NCBI GenBank assembly: GCA_963825405.1
Contig: CAWGTB010000002.1
Location: 124,001-188,000 of the forward strand
Direction of reading: 5' to 3'
From: JACPNO01 sp963825405
Lineage (GTDB): Bacteria > Acidobacteriota > Terriglobia > Bryobacterales > Bryobacteraceae
Length of the DNA: 64,000 bases
In this document: positions 55,359 to 64,000 of the stretch, piece by piece
Position numbering within the stretch: position 1 is the first letter of the stretch
How the letters are laid out: every line of letters begins with the position of its first letter
Position numbers and translations under genes: made by a program
Notes under the pieces: model-generated
What the model was told of the DNA's origin: nothing
Databases searched by the model: none
The model's input: only the letters and a program-made list of their open reading frames with translations

Positions 55359-56133
55359 CTATCTGTTGCGCTCGCCCATTCGCTCCAGGGCGTTTTGCAG
55401 AGTGCTGATGACATCGATGGGCAGCGGAAACACGATGGTGGTATTTTTCTCCGTGCCGATTTCGACCAAGGTCTGAAGATAGCGCAATTGAATCGCCGCC
55501 GGTTGCTTCTGAATCACTTCGGCGGCCATGGCAAGCTTCTCAGCCGCGCTGTATTCGCCCTCGGCGTGGATGATCTTGGCGCGGCGCTCGCGCTCGGCTT
55601 CGGCTTGCTTAGCGATGGCGCGGATCATCTGCTCGGCCAGATCCACCTGCTTCACTTCCACCATCGAGACCTTCACGCCCCAGGGCGCCGTGTGCTGGTC
55701 GAGAATCGATTGCAACCGCACGTTCAGCTTTTCCCGCTGGCTTAGCAGCTCATCCAGCTCGACTTCGCCCAGCACGCTGCGCAGCGTGGTCTGTGCCAGT
55801 TGCGAGGTGGCGTACAGAAAATTCGTAACCTCGATCACGGCCAGAATCGGATCGACCACGCGGAAATAAATTACTGCGTTTACTTTCACGGTCACGTTGT
55901 CGCGCGTGACCACATCCTGCGCGGGCACTTCGAGCGTGTCGATGCGCAGCGAAACCCGCACGATGCGGTCGAGCGGCGCGAAGACCAGCGCGATGCCGGG
56001 CCCCTTGGGCTGCTTGCAGCACGCGGCCCAGCCGGAAGATCACGCCGCGCTCGTATTCCCTCAGGATCTTGATCGAGGAGAGCAGGTAGATGACCACGAT
56101 GATTACGACGATCGTTGGCAATTCGAAAAACAT
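55359..56133 (-). CDS. SPFH-domain protein, slipin (stomatin-like)
   Basis: About 258 residues after joining one frame change near 56010. N-terminal membrane segment LPTIVVIIVVIYLLSSIKIL, followed by REYERGVIFRLGRV, the standard slipin start. SPFH core: DTLEVPAQDVVTRDNVTVKV, VDPILAVIEVTNFLYATSQL, LGEVELDELLSQREKLN. C-terminal coiled coil (AKQAEAERERRAKIIHAEGE) with KLAMAAEVIQKQPAAIQLRYL. It forms membrane microdomain scaffolds. It lies one base after nfeD, the classic nfeD-stomatin pair, whose protease cleaves slipin in some species. Confidence 0.92.
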
Positions 56134-56134
56134 G

Positions 56135-57439
56135 TCAGCCTCGCGTTGACTCGGCCGCCGGTTCGACCGTGAGCTTGAGCCGGTCCAAGGCCGTCACGCG
56201 GACCCGCGCTCCCGTTTGCAGTGGCACCGGCGAGACGGCATTCCAGTACTCTCCCCGGACCAGGATTTGACCTTCCGGCGCGAGGTCTTCGACGGCGACA
56301 CCGATCTCGCCGATCATTCCCTCGCTTCCGGTGATGACTTTGCCGGCGCGTGCCCGCACCGCCAGCGTAACCAGAAAAAGCGTGATGGCCGAAAACGGAA
56401 TCGCCAGCGCCACCGCCGTCGAAAGGCGGATGCGCATTTCCGGCAGCGGGCTGTTCACTAGCAGCACCGCGCCCAGAATCATGGCCACCGTGCCGCCCAC
56501 GCCCAGAACGCCGTGCGAATTGAACTTGGCTTCGAGAACAAAAAACGTGAACGACAGCAGCAGCAGCGCCGCCCCCAGCCAATTGATAGGAAGCATGGCA
56601 AGCGCCGAAAGGCCCAGCAGCACCATGATGGCCCCGGCCACTCCCGGCAGAATCAGGCTAGGCGTCGAGAACTCCACGTAAATTCCCAGCGCGCCCAGCA
56701 CCAGCAGCACTAGCGCGATGTTGGGATCGCTAATCGCCGAGAGCACTTTCTGCCGCCAGTTTTTTTCGTAGGCGACGACGGTTGCCCCTGCCAGGTGCAG
56801 CGTCTGCTTTCGGCCGTCGAAACGCGTGATCTCGCGGCCATCGAGCTTGGCGAGCAGGTCTTCGTCGTTGGCGGCAATCAGTTCGATCAGATTATTGGCG
56901 AGCGCTTCCTTCTCCGTGAAGGATTTACTTTCGAGCACGGCCTTTTGCGCCAAGTCGCTATTACGGCCGCGCTTGTCGGCCAGGCTGCGCAGCGAAGCGG
57001 CCGCGTCATTTTCCACTTTCTGCTTCATGATGGCGTCCATCTCGCCGCCCATCAACACGGGATGCGACGCGCCGGTGTTGGTTCCGGGAGCCATGGCTGC
57101 CACGTCGCCCGCTTCGAGCAGAAAGAATCCGGCGGATGCGGCACGGCCGCCGCTGGGCGCGACGAAAGTCGCCACGGGAACCGGCGAGGCTACGATCTTC
57201 TCGATCGACTGCCGCATCGCGTCCATCAAGCCGCCGGGCGTGTTCAGGCGAATGAGTACCAGCTCAAAATGTTCTTGTTGGGCTTGATCCAGGGCGCGGG
57301 TGACAATTTCCGTAGTGACCGGATGAACGACGCCATCCAGGTTGACGGCCAGAACGCGCGGCCCGGCGTTTCCGATCCCCGCCAGCACCGTGGCGTAAAC
57401 GAAAATGGCAAAACGCAGTGGCAACAACGGTACAACCAC
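56135..57439 (-). CDS. nfeD: NfeD family protein with ClpP-like serine protease domain
   Basis: 434 residues, long form (NfeD1b). Signal or anchor at the N-terminus; start is GTG 57439. Residues ~30-220 are a ClpP-class protease: TPGGLMDAMRQSI, GGRAASAGFFLLEAGDVA (catalytic Ser in AASAG) and KAVLESKSFTEKEA (catalytic Lys region). After that come about five membrane helices and the C-terminal OB-fold NfeD domain (GMIGEIGVAVEDL; GEYWNAVSPVPLQTGARV). It acts with the slipin gene next to it, being able to cut the C-terminal part of slipin in archaeal relatives. First gene of the operon leading to lipA and lnt. Confidence 0.93.
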   Translation of the reverse strand: MVVPLLPLRFAIFVYATVLAGIGNAGPRVLAVNLDGVVHPVTTEIVTRALDQAQQEHFELVLIRLNTPGGLMDAMRQSIEKIVASPVPVATFVAPSGGRAASAGFFLLEAGDVAAMAPGTNTGASHPVLMGGEMDAIMKQKVENDAAASLRSLADKRGRNSDLAQKAVLESKSFTEKEALANNLIELIAANDEDLLAKLDGREITRFDGRKQTLHLAGATVVAYEKNWRQKVLSAISDPNIALVLLVLGALGIYVEFSTPSLILPGVAGAIMVLLGLSALAMLPINWLGAALLLLSFTFFVLEAKFNSHGVLGVGGTVAMILGAVLLVNSPLPEMRIRLSTAVALAIPFSAITLFLVTLAVRARAGKVITGSEGMIGEIGVAVEDLAPEGQILVRGEYWNAVSPVPLQTGARVRVTALDRLKLTVEPAAESTRG

Positions 57440-57480
57440 TATACACCTGCCAATTTCCCCGGTACTTGTCTCAGTTTGAA

Positions 57481-57861
57481 CTACCGGCTACGATCCGGGA
57501 CTAATGGTCGCGTGTACGCGTCCACAGGGTCGGCGTCCGGCCTGTCTTGGTGATAGTATTCCCCCTCATCAAAGGCGCGGTAGACCTCAGAGACATCAGC
57601 CGCCATCTGCTGATGGGATGCGACGACGAGACCAAAAATATCGTTCATAATGGCGTCACAGTATTCAAAGGTCAGTTCCGAGGCGTGAAAACCATGCGCC
57701 AAGTAAAGGACGATCTTGCTGTACAAAGCGGCTTCGGACATGCCTGTAGATTTCATCCATTTCTGGACGTCGTCTTCGATCAAACGCCTTGGCTTCTTGG
57801 ACCCAAGTTCTTTTTCACTAAAGATGCTCCTTAGATCAGAGAGCACCACTTCGAATGACAT
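57481..57861 (-). CDS. Hypothetical protein in lexA operon
   Basis: 126 residues from ATG 57861. Helical and acidic, with two short conserved-looking features: DDVQKWMKSTGMSEAALYSKI and YCDAIMNDIFGLVVASHQQM (each read in parts). It ends with a disordered acidic/polar tail (GEYYHQDRPDADPVDAY). It has no signal and no metal-binding pattern. It is 24 bases downstream of the lexA stop on the same strand, so may be under SOS control. No family recognised. Confidence 0.6.
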   Translation of the reverse strand: MSFEVVLSDLRSIFSEKELGSKKPRRLIEDDVQKWMKSTGMSEAALYSKIVLYLAHGFHASELTFEYCDAIMNDIFGLVVASHQQMAADVSEVYRAFDEGEYYHQDRPDADPVDAYTRPLVPDRSR

Positions 57862-57885
57862 GCTAGAACCCTCCGTCGCCGGGCT

Positions 57886-58506
57886 TTATTTGTACTTCCG
57901 CAGAACGGCCAGCAGGCGGCCTTGCACTTGCACATCTTCGGCCGGAACGTAAATCGGCTGGAGCGTGGAATTGGCAGGCTGCAAACGAATGCGGCTACCG
58001 CCAGCTTCGCGATAAATGCGCTTGAGCGTAGTCTCCATGCCCGCGACCAGCGCGACTACGATTTCTCCGTCGCGAACTTCCGAAGTGCGCTCCAGCAGAA
58101 TCATATCGCCGTCGCAAATGTGGTCTTCGATCATAGACTCGCCGCGGACTTCGAGCGCGTACGTGTTCGAGCCGCCGGCGAAATCGGCGAAGTTCAGTGT
58201 CTCGCGCTGTTCAACGGCTTCGACCGGAGCGCCAGCGGCAATGCGGCCCAGCAGCGGCACTTCGAGCGAGCGCGACTGCCGGTGTTCCTGCAAATATTTC
58301 GGACCCAGATCGAGCGAACGGCTGCGATTGAATCCACGCTTTAGGTAGTTCTTCGTGTCCAGCGCCGAAATGTGTTTGTGAACCGTGGCTAGCGAGGCCA
58401 GGTTTAACCCGCGCGCGATCTCTTCGTAGCTGGGACTGTAGCCGTTCTCGTGCACAAACCCGGCGACGAAATCCAGCACCTGCTTCTGCCGTTTGGTCAG
58501 CGCCAT
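57886..58506 (-). CDS. lexA: LexA repressor
   Basis: 206 residues from ATG 58506 (MALTKRQKQVLDFVAGFVHE). The winged helix carries GYSPSYEEIARGLNLASLATVHKHI (in two parts). The autocleavage site is Ala91-Gly92 in RIAAGAP. The catalytic pair is Ser124 (RGESMIED) and Lys162 (TTLKRI). It represses SOS genes and is cleaved when RecA is activated. dinB (polymerase IV) and priA lie in the window but not in the same operon. A longer reading upstream would overlap the divergent cupin gene and is not needed. Confidence 0.93.
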   Translation of the reverse strand: MALTKRQKQVLDFVAGFVHENGYSPSYEEIARGLNLASLATVHKHISALDTKNYLKRGFNRSRSLDLGPKYLQEHRQSRSLEVPLLGRIAAGAPVEAVEQRETLNFADFAGGSNTYALEVRGESMIEDHICDGDMILLERTSEVRDGEIVVALVAGMETTLKRIYREAGGSRIRLQPANSTLQPIYVPAEDVQVQGRLLAVLRKYK

Positions 58507-58567
58507 GGGTCCATTGTAGGCGAACAAAAAGAGAAATACCAGCAAAAAAGTTTGATAACATGGCGCC

Positions 58568-58975
58568 ATGAACCGACGACACGTTTTTCAAATGGCTGCC
58601 GCGGTGCTCGGCGCAAGGCTCAGCGCCAACGCGCAGACCAAGCCAGCTACCAAGACCGGAACGCTGCTCCAGCAAGATCTACCGAAGATGGATGGCAAAG
58701 ACTGGACGGTCTCCTTGGTCGAAGTCGTGTACCCTCCAGGCGGCGGTTCGGAGTCTCATCGCCATCCAGGGCCGGTGTGTGTCTACGTGCTTGAAGGCGC
58801 GCTCGAGAACAAACTGGACGATGGCGAAACCATCACCTACAAGCCGGGCCAGACATTCTACGAGCTGCCCATGCACCTGCACACCATCGCCAGAAATGCC
58901 AGTAAAACCGAGCCGGTAAAATTTCTGGCATTCCTGATCACGGAAAAAGGCAAGCCGCTGACGGTACCGAAGTAG
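58568..58975 (+). CDS. Secreted cupin-domain protein
   Basis: 135 residues. N-terminus MNRRHVFQMAAAVLGARLSA is a twin-arginine-like signal. The cupin core has PGGGSESHRHPGPVCVYVLEG with the first metal motif, and FYELPMHLHTIARNAS with the second His-rich motif. The fold would hold a metal ion in the periplasm; the substrate is unknown. It is divergent from lexA, with a 61-base space shared by both promoters. A near-perfect hairpin follows its stop. Confidence 0.82.
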   Translation: MNRRHVFQMAAAVLGARLSANAQTKPATKTGTLLQQDLPKMDGKDWTVSLVEVVYPPGGGSESHRHPGPVCVYVLEGALENKLDDGETITYKPGQTFYELPMHLHTIARNASKTEPVKFLAFLITEKGKPLTVPK

Positions 58976-58980
58976 GAAGC

Positions 58981-59011
58981 GGGCGGGTTTGAAACAGTTT
59001 CAAACCCGCCC
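58981..59011. terminator. Perfect 15-base inverted repeat between cupin and DUF4188 genes
   Basis: GGGCGGGTTTGAAAC (58981-58995), one base, then its exact complement GTTTCAAACCCGCCC (58997-59011). It is placed between convergent genes; the DUF4188 stop codon lies in the right arm (59000-59002). GC-rich base, AT-rich tip. Likely a bidirectional terminator. Confidence 0.75.
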
Positions 59012-59509
59012 CTGCGATTCCTTCACCGGATCCGGCAACTTCGGCTCTCCCGCCAACCCGGCCCGCTTGCGCGCCGAGAACATCGGTCCGCGCGCCGGTG
59101 TCAGCGGCGCGAATCCACCCAATCCCAGAGGCGTTTTCAGATCATCGTAGATGGCTTCCATGCCGCCCTTCATGAAATAGGTCTCGTGCCAAAATCCGGT
59201 TCCCCTGGAATCGCCCAGAAAGTCTTTCCACCATTGCTGATGCGGCAGCGAGCGCGACCAATTTTCCAGCGATTGGAAATCGCGCCAGTATTGCCGCATC
59301 CCTGCGTGCGGCGGGAAAAGCGATAGCAGGAAGTTCTCGTGCAACAAGAGTCCATCGGGCTTAGCAGCCACGGCAGCGGCGATCCGGGGACCGAACTTCG
59401 CCAGCGTCGCAATCCCGCGCAACGAATTCGCGCGCATGCCAAGATAGATCACCACCAGATCCGGGTATTGGCTCAAGTCCACGGTTTGCCGATTCACGGA
59501 ATTTGCCAT
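59000..59509 (-). CDS. DUF4188 domain protein
   Basis: 169 residues from ATG 59509 (MANSVNRQTVDLSQYPDLVV) with AGGAAT before it. The sequence has the family marks LVVIYLGMRANSLRGIATL, MRQYWRDFQSLENWSRSLPH, HQQWWKDFLGDSRGTGFWHE and KGGMEAIYDD (read in parts). DUF4188 proteins belong to the dimeric alpha-beta barrel group and are sometimes annotated as monooxygenase or phenylacetaldoxime dehydratase-related; activity is unproven. It follows priA by 11 bases, so it is the last gene of the priA operon. Confidence 0.8.
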   Translation of the reverse strand: MANSVNRQTVDLSQYPDLVVIYLGMRANSLRGIATLAKFGPRIAAAVAAKPDGLLLHENFLLSLFPPHAGMRQYWRDFQSLENWSRSLPHQQWWKDFLGDSRGTGFWHETYFMKGGMEAIYDDLKTPLGLGGFAPLTPARGPMFSARKRAGLAGEPKLPDPVKESQGRV

Positions 59510-59520
59510 AGCATTCCTTT

Positions 59521-61947
59521 TCACATCAACGTCAGCGGATCCACATCGATGACGAGCGCGGTAGCGGGCCATTTGCTATCCAGCGCGAATTGCCGCGCGC
59601 GCCCCAGCCACTCGTTCAGCGTTTTGCGGCTGCCGGCTTTCACCAGCAACTGGTAACGAAATTCGCTTTTGAGCCGCTTCACGGGAGCTTCGGCCGGTCC
59701 TAGGATTCTCAGCTTCTCCGGCGCGGGCGTCAAGTGGCGTCCGAGGTCTGTGCTCAGGCGCAGCGCTTCCGCCTGCTTTTCGCTACGCACCAGCAGATTG
59801 GCCATGGCGCTGAACGGCGGGTAATGCATCGCGCGGCGGAAGCCCAATTCCTTTTCGTAAAATGCCGGATAATCCTGCGCGGCCGCCAGGCGAATCGCGT
59901 AGTGATCGGGATTGACGGTCTGCACGAGCACGATGCCGGGTAGATTGCCGCGGCCCGCGCGCCCGGCAACTTGTGTAAGGAGTTGGAACGTGCGCTCAGC
60001 GGCGCGAAAGTCGGGAAGGCCCAGCCCGATATCCGCCGAGACCGCGCCCACCAGGGTCACGTTGGGAATGTCGTGGCCCTTGGCGATCATCTGCGTGCCC
60101 ACCAGAATGTCGAAGCGGCGGTCGCGAAAGCCGTCGAGAATGGCCTCGTAATGGCGCTTGCCGGTGACGCTATCGCGGTCCAGACGGGCAATGCGCGCTT
60201 TGGGAAAATCGCGATGCAGCTCTTCTTCCACTTTTTCCGAGCCGGTGCCGAGAAAGTAGATGTGATCGCTCTGACACGCCGGACACTTTGAAGGAACCTT
60301 CTCTGCATAGTTGCAGTAGTGGCAAAGCAGCCGGTGATCGCGGCGATGAAACGTCATGGTGACGGCGCAGTTGCGGCATTCCACGCGCTGCCCGCAGGCG
60401 CGACAGGCCAGCGCGCTGGAAAATCCACGGCGATTGAGAAACAGCATCGTCTGTTCACCGTTATCCAGCCGCTGGCCGATAGCTTCCAGCAGACGACGTG
60501 AAAACGTTGCTGCCTTGCGCGTTTCCAGAAACTCCACGCGCATATCGATCAATTCGACCTCCGGCATAGGCCGCGCTTCAATGCGCCCTGGCAACTCCAG
60601 CAGCGTATATTTTCCGCGCTCCACGTTGTAGCGGCTCTCCAGACTCGGCGTGGCCGATCCCAGAATCACGCACGCGCCGGCAGCTTGCGCGCGCACGACG
60701 GCGACATCGCGCCCGTGATAGCGCGGCGTCTCTTCCTGCTTGTAGCTCTGGTCGTGCTCTTCATCGACCACGATCAGGCCCAGATTTTCGACGGGCGCGA
60801 ATACGCCGGAGCGCGTGCCCACCACCACGCACGCCGCTCCCGAGCGAATCTTGCGCCACTCGGCGGCGCGCTCGCTATCGGCGAAAGCGCTATGCAGAAT
60901 GGCCACACGATCGCCGAATCGTCCAAAAAATTGTCCGGCTACAGCGGGTGTGAGCGCAATCTCCGGGACGAGCAGTAACGCACTGCGGCCCGCTGCTAAC
61001 GTGGCGTCGATAGCGTTCAGGTAGACTTCGGTCTTTCCCGATCCGGTCACGCCGTGCAACAGAAATGTGTGAAATTGTTTCGCTTCAATGGTTTTGCGGA
61101 TGGCGTCGAAAGCCGCTTGCTGCGCTGGATTCAGATTGTGCGGCGCGCGTACCGGGCCGCCGCTAACGCCGCCAAGCGGCTCGCGGGCCAATTCCACATA
61201 TTTCTTGCGCGCGAGCGACCGCGCCGCTGTGCTGGCGTGGCGCACCACGTCTTCCAGCTCTTTCAGATTATGCGAACCCGGATGCATTTCGAGAAATGCC
61301 AGCAGTTCCCGCTCAGCTTTGGGCAGCTTGCCTTCGACGGTGCGCCCGGAAAGTTCAACGCGCAATTTTTCCGACGGCGCGCGCAGCGGATCGCGATCGG
61401 TCTGCACTTGCTCGGCCATGATGAAGCCCTTGCGTTCGAGTGAGCGAATGGCTTTGTCGGCCAGCGGTAGCTTCTTGGTCAGATACGCAGCGGACAGCGG
61501 ACGGCTCTCCAACGCATGCAGCACCGCGGCCACGGGATCTTCGGGCGATGCGTCCAGCAGCAACTGGCGGGCGGCGTCGCGACCCGCGTCAGTCAACGAA
61601 TAGATTTTGCCTGACCGGATATCGGCCGCGAGCGGCAGCATGCCGCGCAACACTTCACCTAGCGGCGCGCAATAATAATTCGCAATCCAGCGCGCGAGCG
61701 ATAGCAGCGCAGCATCCAGCACCGGCGCTGCATCGATCAGGCGCAGCACTTCACGCGCCGCCATCGAAGGAGCATCATCGTGGCAACGCAGCACCACGCC
61801 AGTCATTTTGCGCGGACCAAACGGCACCAGCACGCGGCAGCCGGGCCGCATACGGTGCCGCAGCGTCAACGGAAGCGCGTAGGTAAACAGCTGGTCCAGA
61901 GGGACCGGCAAACTGACATCGCAATAGAGGAAATCGCCCGGCGGCAT
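59521..61947 (-). CDS. priA: Primosomal protein N' (replication restart helicase)
   Basis: 808 residues. N-terminal DNA-binding domain (FLYCDVSLPVPLDQLFTYAL; RVLVPFGPRKMTGVVL). Helicase core: GVTGSGKTEVYLNAI (Walker A), VVDEEHDQSYKQEETPRYHG (DEEH box), and LGSATPSLESRYN. Zinc region: CRAC, CRNC, CHYC, CPAC pairs between about residues 500 and 550. C-terminal motifs GTQMIAKGHDIPNVTLVG and QVAGRAGRG. It restarts stalled replication forks. Start ATG 61947 and it lies three bases after the dinB stop. No broken frame, showing that sequence accuracy is good here. Confidence 0.95.
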   Translation of the reverse strand: MPPGDFLYCDVSLPVPLDQLFTYALPLTLRHRMRPGCRVLVPFGPRKMTGVVLRCHDDAPSMAAREVLRLIDAAPVLDAALLSLARWIANYYCAPLGEVLRGMLPLAADIRSGKIYSLTDAGRDAARQLLLDASPEDPVAAVLHALESRPLSAAYLTKKLPLADKAIRSLERKGFIMAEQVQTDRDPLRAPSEKLRVELSGRTVEGKLPKAERELLAFLEMHPGSHNLKELEDVVRHASTAARSLARKKYVELAREPLGGVSGGPVRAPHNLNPAQQAAFDAIRKTIEAKQFHTFLLHGVTGSGKTEVYLNAIDATLAAGRSALLLVPEIALTPAVAGQFFGRFGDRVAILHSAFADSERAAEWRKIRSGAACVVVGTRSGVFAPVENLGLIVVDEEHDQSYKQEETPRYHGRDVAVVRAQAAGACVILGSATPSLESRYNVERGKYTLLELPGRIEARPMPEVELIDMRVEFLETRKAATFSRRLLEAIGQRLDNGEQTMLFLNRRGFSSALACRACGQRVECRNCAVTMTFHRRDHRLLCHYCNYAEKVPSKCPACQSDHIYFLGTGSEKVEEELHRDFPKARIARLDRDSVTGKRHYEAILDGFRDRRFDILVGTQMIAKGHDIPNVTLVGAVSADIGLGLPDFRAAERTFQLLTQVAGRAGRGNLPGIVLVQTVNPDHYAIRLAAAQDYPAFYEKELGFRRAMHYPPFSAMANLLVRSEKQAEALRLSTDLGRHLTPAPEKLRILGPAEAPVKRLKSEFRYQLLVKAGSRKTLNEWLGRARQFALDSKWPATALVIDVDPLTLM

Positions 61948-61950
61948 CGG

Positions 61951-63192
61951 CTACTGGCCGCTTCCCGACGAGCCTTTGCCTGGAAGGTCGGCCGGATTTT
62001 CGTGCACGCGCTCACGAAACCGCGCCTTCATTCCTGAAGCCAGCGACACCGCGGAGTCGCCATATTTATCGCGCAGGCGATCAGCCGCTGCGAGCGCATG
62101 CTTCCAGCGGTCATGCGGATCTTCGGGCAGCAGATCGAGCTGCGCTGCCTCCTCCACGAACGACGATGCCTGCACGCCGAGCAAGCGCACCGCGGCGCCA
62201 CGTTTCCAGTTCTTACGAAACAGCGCGCGGATGTTTTCGGAAATCTCGGTATCGATCTGCGTCGGCCGCTCGAGTGAATGCGCGCGCGTGATGGTCGAAA
62301 AATCCGAATAGCGCAGCTTGAGCTGGAGCGTGCGGGCGTGCAAATGATTCTCGCGCAGGCGCCGGCCCACCATCTCCGAAAGACGCGCCAGCGTGGCTTC
62401 GAGCGCGCTCACTTCAGCCGTGTCCTGGTTGTACGTGTGCTCGTGGCTGACGGATTTGGCCTCGCTCGCGCCGCCAATTTCGACGTCGTACCAGCCGCCT
62501 GCGTCCAGGCCGCGCGCTTTGCCGGCGAGCGCCAGGCCCCATTTGCCGAAGCGGCTTTCCAGAAACTGTTCGTCGTATTTTGTGAGGTCGCCGATCTTAC
62601 GAATGCCCAGCGCGTGCAGATTTTGTTCCGTGACTTTTCCCACGCCGGGAATTTTGCGCACGTCGAGCGGCGCCAGATACGTGGCCTCGGCGCCTGGGAT
62701 AATCCACAGCACACCGTTGGGCTTGGCTTGGTCCGAAGCGATCTTGGCCATCAGGCGCGACGCCGCAATTCCCACCGAGCAGTTCAGTTGCGTCGCAGCT
62801 TTCATGGTGTTGTGCAGCGAGTGCGCGGCGCGCAGCGGCGGCCCGTGTAGGCGCTCGGTGCCGGTCATATCCAGATACGCTTCGTCGATCGACGCCATTT
62901 CCACCAGCGGAGAAAACTGGTTCAGGACTTCGAAGGCTTTGGCGGAATATTCGCGATAGCGCTCGGGATGCCCATCCACAAAAATGGCGTGCGGACACAA
63001 TTTGTAAGCCGTGCGCAGCGGAAGCGCTGAGTGGACACCGAACTTCCTGGCCTCATACGACGCTGCCGAAACCACGCCGCGCTCATTGGGCCGCCCGCCC
63101 ACTACTACGGCTTTGCCTTTGAGCGACGGATCGAACAATTCCTCGACCGAGACGAAGAACGCGTCCATGTCGACGTGGAAGTAAGTGCGCAT
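61951..63192 (-). CDS. dinB: DNA polymerase IV
   Basis: 413 residues of Y-family. Metal-binding residues Asp8 and Asp10 (FHVDMDAFFVSVEE) and SIDEAYLDMTG are present. Helix-hairpin-helix region DVRKIPGVGKVTEQNLHALG and little-finger domain (HARTLQLKLRYSDF) follow; a Pro/Gly/Ser-rich tail closes the protein without a clear beta-clamp box at the end. It copies past damaged bases. It is first gene before priA; lexA is 3.4 kb away, so SOS control is plausible, but I see no clear operator upstream at 63193-63245. Confidence 0.93.
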   Translation of the reverse strand: MRTYFHVDMDAFFVSVEELFDPSLKGKAVVVGGRPNERGVVSAASYEARKFGVHSALPLRTAYKLCPHAIFVDGHPERYREYSAKAFEVLNQFSPLVEMASIDEAYLDMTGTERLHGPPLRAAHSLHNTMKAATQLNCSVGIAASRLMAKIASDQAKPNGVLWIIPGAEATYLAPLDVRKIPGVGKVTEQNLHALGIRKIGDLTKYDEQFLESRFGKWGLALAGKARGLDAGGWYDVEIGGASEAKSVSHEHTYNQDTAEVSALEATLARLSEMVGRRLRENHLHARTLQLKLRYSDFSTITRAHSLERPTQIDTEISENIRALFRKNWKRGAAVRLLGVQASSFVEEAAQLDLLPEDPHDRWKHALAAADRLRDKYGDSAVSLASGMKARFRERVHENPADLPGKGSSGSGQ

Positions 63193-63245
63193 GGCTGTCG
63201 GCGCTTAGTATCAGGATAGCGTCATCGACGGAGAATAATAACCTG

Positions 63246-64000
63246 TCACGCCAGCCGCGCCGCGATCACGCGCGGAATGCCGGCCAGATCCGGCTCGATC
63301 TTCACCTCGCTCCAAGCACGCAGCATTTCTGCCACGCCGTCCCTGCTTTGAAAGCCGAGCTCCATAATCAGCCAGCCGCCCGGACGCAGCACACGCGCGG
63401 CGCCTTCGGTGATGCGCTCGTACACATCGAGCCCCGATTCACCGCCGTAGAGCGCCACCTCCGGCTCCCAATCGCGCACTTCGCGCTGCAGTCCAACTTT
63501 ATCCGTTCGCGGCACGTATGGCGGATTGGAAACAATCATGTCCATCGACCCACTCGCCACCGCACTCAGCAAATCGCCGCGAAAGAATGCCACTGGCGCT
63601 TCCAAGCGCCGCGCGTTTTCCGCCGCAATCGCCAGCGTATCCCCCGAAATGTCGACAGCAGAAACCTGCGCGCCAGTTTCAAGCGCCAGCGTAACCGCCA
63701 GCGCGCCCGAGCCAGTGCCCACATCCAAAATTCGTCGCCCGCCGACAACCATCGCCGCAGCCACCACGCCTTCGGTCTCGGGCCGCGGAATGAAAACCGC
63801 CGGCGTCACGCGGAATTCCCGGCCATAAAATTCCTGCCGCCCGGTAATGTATTGCGTGGGTTTGCCCTGCAGCCGCTCATGCAAATAGCGGCCGTAATGA
63901 ATCCACTCGACCTCTGCCAACTCACGATCGGAATGGGCGTAGAGATACGGGCGCTCGCACTGTAGCGCGTGGCACAGCAGCACCTCCGCCGTCAGGCGAG
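63246..64000 (-). CDS. prmC: Release factor glutamine methyltransferase (5' partial)
   Basis: The frame continues beyond base 64000, so the start is missing; about 251 residues are visible. RLTAEVLLCHALQCERPYLY is the end of the N-terminal helical domain. GRRILDVGTGSGALAVTLAL is the SAM-binding loop and SNPPYVPRTD the NPPY motif that holds the Gln. It methylates Gln in the GGQ loop of peptide-chain release factors. A GTG at 63983 is an internal reading start and unlikely, because the preceding residues belong to the family. prfA normally lies upstream, outside the window. Confidence 0.92.
   Translation of the reverse strand, partial: RLTAEVLLCHALQCERPYLYAHSDRELAEVEWIHYGRYLHERLQGKPTQYITGRQEFYGREFRVTPAVFIPRPETEGVVAAAMVVGGRRILDVGTGSGALAVTLALETGAQVSAVDISGDTLAIAAENARRLEAPVAFFRGDLLSAVASGSMDMIVSNPPYVPRTDKVGLQREVRDWEPEVALYGGESGLDVYERITEGAARVLRPGGWLIMELGFQSRDGVAEMLRAWSEVKIEPDLAGIPRVIAARLA

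Noticed and set aside
63193..63245. LexA operator before dinB
   Set aside because: No convincing dyad could be identified by eye and the operator of this phylum is not certain to me.

Overview
The window looks like a piece of a GC-rich Acidobacteriota chromosome, most likely a Bryobacterales/Solibacter-type soil bacterium. Three things point there: the paired DUF1800/DUF1501 secreted proteins, a very large TonB-dependent receptor of the carboxypeptidase-regulatory (Oar-like) type, and several small secreted proteins of acidobacterial style. The assignment is from gene content, not from a marker search. There is no rRNA, CRISPR array, integrase, transposase or phage structural gene. One tRNA-Val(CAC) is present.

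Layout. 1-5.7 kb: end of a glycoside hydrolase, a secreted hypothetical, an SDR, and a DUF1800-DUF1501 pair. 5.8-12.7 kb: a tight minus-strand operon of a GT4 glycosyltransferase, an adenylation-carrier-thioesterase protein, an isocitrate/isopropylmalate-dehydrogenase-like protein and an isochorismatase-aldehyde dehydrogenase fusion; I read this as a small biosynthetic pathway of unknown product. 12.7-17.3 kb: TauE permease, Rrf2 regulator, TonB-dependent receptor. 17.5-23.2 kb: phosphate/polyphosphate block (ppk1, CHAD protein, His-rich heptad-repeat protein, Pit transporter). 23.2-28.3 kb: sugar-phosphate genes (pgm, gnd, pgl) and a sodium/solute symporter. 28.3-38.3 kb: an MFS exporter, an RND tripartite pump, a Gly-rich secreted protein, and a DHA2 MFS exporter. 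38.4-41.8 kb: circularly permuted ATP-grasp, Alpha-E and transglutaminase triad. 41.9-47.7 kb: two very small genes (one a bacterial metallothionein), AsmA, SDR, enolase-superfamily enzyme, BACON-domain secreted protein. 47.7-49.35 kb: accessory stretch at the 3' side of tRNA-Val with two tandem short peptides sharing a KTN-KAG start, and a HigBA-like toxin-antitoxin pair. 49.4-52.4 kb: moxR, ychF, PIG-L deacetylase. 52.3-57.4 kb: minus-strand operon nfeD, slipin, SPOR protein, lipA, lnt. 57.5-64 kb: lexA and a hypothetical, cupin, DUF4188, priA, dinB, prmC (partial).

Sequence quality matters for reading this window. Many conserved genes are broken by single-base shifts, usually at short G or C runs. 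They are scattered from 8 to 41 kb, extremely dense between 49.4 and 56.1 kb, and absent from about 56.1 kb to the end. Housekeeping genes such as ychF, lipA, lnt and ppk1 keep full length and all key residues once frames are joined, so I treat the breaks as probable consensus errors and annotate joined genes rather than pseudogenes.

The most interesting candidates are the isochorismatase-ALDH/NRPS-like operon, the tandem KTN-KAG peptides beside the tRNA, the His-rich protein inside the polyphosphate block, and the 57-residue metallothionein.
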